Shown here one piece after another: positions 62,656 through 64,000 of a stretch of 64,000 nucleotides of DNA. The notes under the pieces were generated by a model, which saw only the letters and a list, made by a program, of their open reading frames with translations, was not told where the DNA came from and made no database searches. Both the position numbers and the translations under genes were made by a program. Positions within the stretch are counted from its first letter, which is position 1, and the number at the start of each line of letters is the position of its first letter. Source of the stretch: Acetobacteraceae bacterium (GTDB taxonomy: Bacteria > Pseudomonadota > Alphaproteobacteria > Acetobacterales > Acetobacteraceae); NCBI GenBank assembly GCA_027482245.1, contig JAIXWG010000047.1, positions 1 through 64,000 on the forward strand, given 5' to 3'.

Positions 62656-64000
62656 TCACTGCACGATCCGCAGGTTGGTGAGTTCGTTGGCGATGAGCTG
62701 GAAGGTCGGCCGCAGCTGGTCCGGCGTCGTCACCAGGTAGTAGTTGGCCGGCGCCGTCGCGCAGTTCTGGTAGAGCGTGCGGGTGGCCGTGCTGACGGAG
62801 CCCGAGGTGTTCACCACCATGGTGTAGATCATGATCCCGTTGTTCTTGATGGTGGTGCAGAGGGAGGCGAGGCGGTTGTTCAGCTCCGTCGTCGCCGCCG
62901 AATTGGTGGTGATGCTGCTGCCCAGCCGCCGGTCCGCCAGCCGCCCATACCCCGTGTAGTCGGCATTGCCGGCGATGACGGGCCCACCCGTCGCCACCGT
63001 GATGGTGCCCGATGAGGGGCAGGCCAAGGGCTGCACGGGCATGGAGGGTCCGGGCGCCGCGAAGCCCGCGCCCGAATTGGGGAAGGAGTTCGAGTTGACC
63101 GATGTGATGGTGCAGTCGCCGGGATAGCCGTTCGGCGAATCGAACCAGTTCTGGTCGCCATCCGTCATCATCACGATGACCTTGCGCATGTTCGGCGTGT
63201 TGTAGGCCAGCGGCAGGGATGTCGACTGGCCGTCCGGCGCCGGGCCCAGGTTCCAGGTGCTGCGCCAGCGCGGGCTCAGCGTCCACCACCCCGCCAGCAG
63301 GCCGAGGTTGCCCATGGTGCCGCCGCGGTTGGTGGCGCGCATGCTCTGGATCGTGTTCAGCACCGCCGTCTTGCTGGTGGACAGCGGCAGCACGGCGGCG
63401 GAGGGGCAGCCGGAATTCGGCCCCACCTGGTAGTTGCCGCGATAGGGAAACCAGTCCTCCGTGATCACGTCGGTGCCGACCGTCGTCGCGTTCCACAGCC
63501 GCCGCGCCCAATCATTGTCGCCCGGCACGCGGACGCCGTTGCGCGTGTACACGCCGAGGGTCGAGGGCCAGTAGAAGGGGCGGAACGGAACCTCCGCCGG
63601 CGTGTAGTCGTTCCGGTCACCATCCGTGGGCGCGCCCGCGTAGCCGACGCGCGCCTCCACGCAGCCCCACCAGGTGGCAGGCGAGAAATTGGTGGTGAGG
63701 TTGGCGCGGGACGTCGCATCCAGCCAGGCGGTCCGCGTCGGGCCCAAATTCACCGTGGTGGTGAAGGGCACGACGGAGACGTAGAGGTTGCGCTGAGTCT
63801 CGTTGTTGCCGAAGACGATGTTCACCAGGTCCGCCGCCGCGACGCGCATCAGGTCCGCGTTGTTGTTGACGGCGGTGATCACCTGGCCCGGGGACCGTGG
63901 CACGCTGGTGATGGCGCAATTCGTCGTGGTGCGGTTCGACGGCAGCGTGCAGTTCGTGTCCATCGAGCCGGTGATGTCGAGCACCAGCGCGAGTTCGAGG
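62656..64000 (-). CDS. TadG-like pilus-associated protein with vWA domain (open at right edge)
   Basis: C-terminal part of a protein whose start lies beyond the right edge. The visible part begins LELALVLDITGSMD, a von Willebrand A MIDAS motif in which Asp-x-Thr-x-Ser replaces the common Asp-x-Ser-x-Ser. Further MIDAS positions are the Thr in NRGGTMGNLGLLAGWW and the Asp in VIVMMTDGDQNWF. Several cysteines (GDCTITS, LACPSSG, ASLCTTIKNNG) suggest disulfides. It ends in LIANELTNLRIVQ. Proteins of this type carry an N-terminal TadE/TadG membrane segment and act at the cell surface in Flp pilus assembly. The TadD-like gene downstream supports this. Confidence 0.82.
   Translation of the reverse strand, partial: LELALVLDITGSMDTNCTLPSNRTTTNCAITSVPRSPGQVITAVNNNADLMRVAAADLVNIVFGNNETQRNLYVSVVPFTTTVNLGPTRTAWLDATSRANLTTNFSPATWWGCVEARVGYAGAPTDGDRNDYTPAEVPFRPFYWPSTLGVYTRNGVRVPGDNDWARRLWNATTVGTDVITEDWFPYRGNYQVGPNSGCPSAAVLPLSTSKTAVLNTIQSMRATNRGGTMGNLGLLAGWWTLSPRWRSTWNLGPAPDGQSTSLPLAYNTPNMRKVIVMMTDGDQNWFDSPNGYPGDCTITSVNSNSFPNSGAGFAAPGPSMPVQPLACPSSGTITVATGGPVIAGNADYTGYGRLADRRLGSSITTNSAATTELNNRLASLCTTIKNNGIMIYTMVVNTSGSVSTATRTLYQNCATAPANYYLVTTPDQLRPTFQLIANELTNLRIVQ

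Overview
The window is very GC-rich, densely packed DNA from an alphaproteobacterium, most likely an Acetobacteraceae member of the Roseomonas type (an inference from gene orders, not from a marker-gene search). Supporting signs are the blocks SPOR-nagZ-scpA-scpB-tatB-tatC-serS, rpiB-glyA-nrdR-ribD-ribE-ribB-ribH-nusB-thiL, and bamE / cbp3-like-DUF177-rpmF-plsX-fabH-ihfA-merR, a GTTC-N7-GTTC LexA box of the alphaproteobacterial type between uvrA and ssb, and frequent ATGA/GTGA start-stop overlaps. Layout: 1-7.6 kb is a plus-strand housekeeping run (peptidoglycan recycling, chromosome condensation, an inserted orphan ABC ATPase, Tat export, seryl-tRNA synthetase). 7.6-9.05 kb is a small cassette in which two paralogous 73-residue membrane proteins flank a DUF4347/CHAT-like protein with a His/Cys pair. 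9.3-11.4 kb holds a DUF815 ATPase, yajC and an isochorismatase-family hydrolase. 11.4-13.1 kb has atypical composition and carries a predicted HExxHxxGxxDE metalloprotease followed by a small unknown protein. 13.1-15.6 kb has superoxide dismutase, a squalene/phytoene-synthase-like protein and a ModA-like binding protein. 15.6-17.4 kb (minus) is a sialic-acid-like pair: a CMP-acylneuraminate-synthetase-like cytidylyltransferase and a GT29 sialyltransferase-like protein with an overlapping or frameshifted N-terminal ORF. 17.4-21.1 kb is uvrA and ssb, divergent around the LexA box. 21.1-25.5 kb has a small membrane protein, an RTX-repeat protein and a chemoreceptor. 25.5-31.5 kb has parC, then a convergent minus-strand set of leucyl-transferase, RDD protein and penicillin acylase. 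31.5-40.1 kb is metabolic: aldehyde dehydrogenase, CoA-transferase, alpha/beta hydrolase, glycosyltransferase-like protein, RmlC-like epimerase, SAF-domain oxidoreductase and a TTT-type binding protein. 40.2-42.2 kb is a second chemoreceptor. 42.2-44.9 kb (minus) is metY-hemB plus a small unknown. 45.2-53.7 kb is the rpiB-to-thiL operon region followed by an MFS transporter. 53.8-58.8 kb is bamE and the fatty-acid/phospholipid block. 58.9-61.5 kb is a three-gene dehydrogenase/aldo-keto reductase operon, then tRNA-Pro(GGG). 61.7-64.0 kb (minus) has a TadD-like TPR lipoprotein and the end of a TadG-like vWA protein of a tight-adherence pilus locus. The most unusual signal is a structured intergenic element of about 125 nt present twice (3487-3609 and 46948-47075). 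Its two copies have different stem sequences that remain base-paired, conserved loops and flanks, and each ends exactly 7 nt before the start codon of an unrelated gene (the ABC ATPase and nrdR), supplying the GAGGG ribosome-binding site. This looks like a cis-regulatory RNA or a structured repeat that became one. No stretch longer than about 250 bases lacks a gene or a described element. All motif counts and alignments were done by eye.
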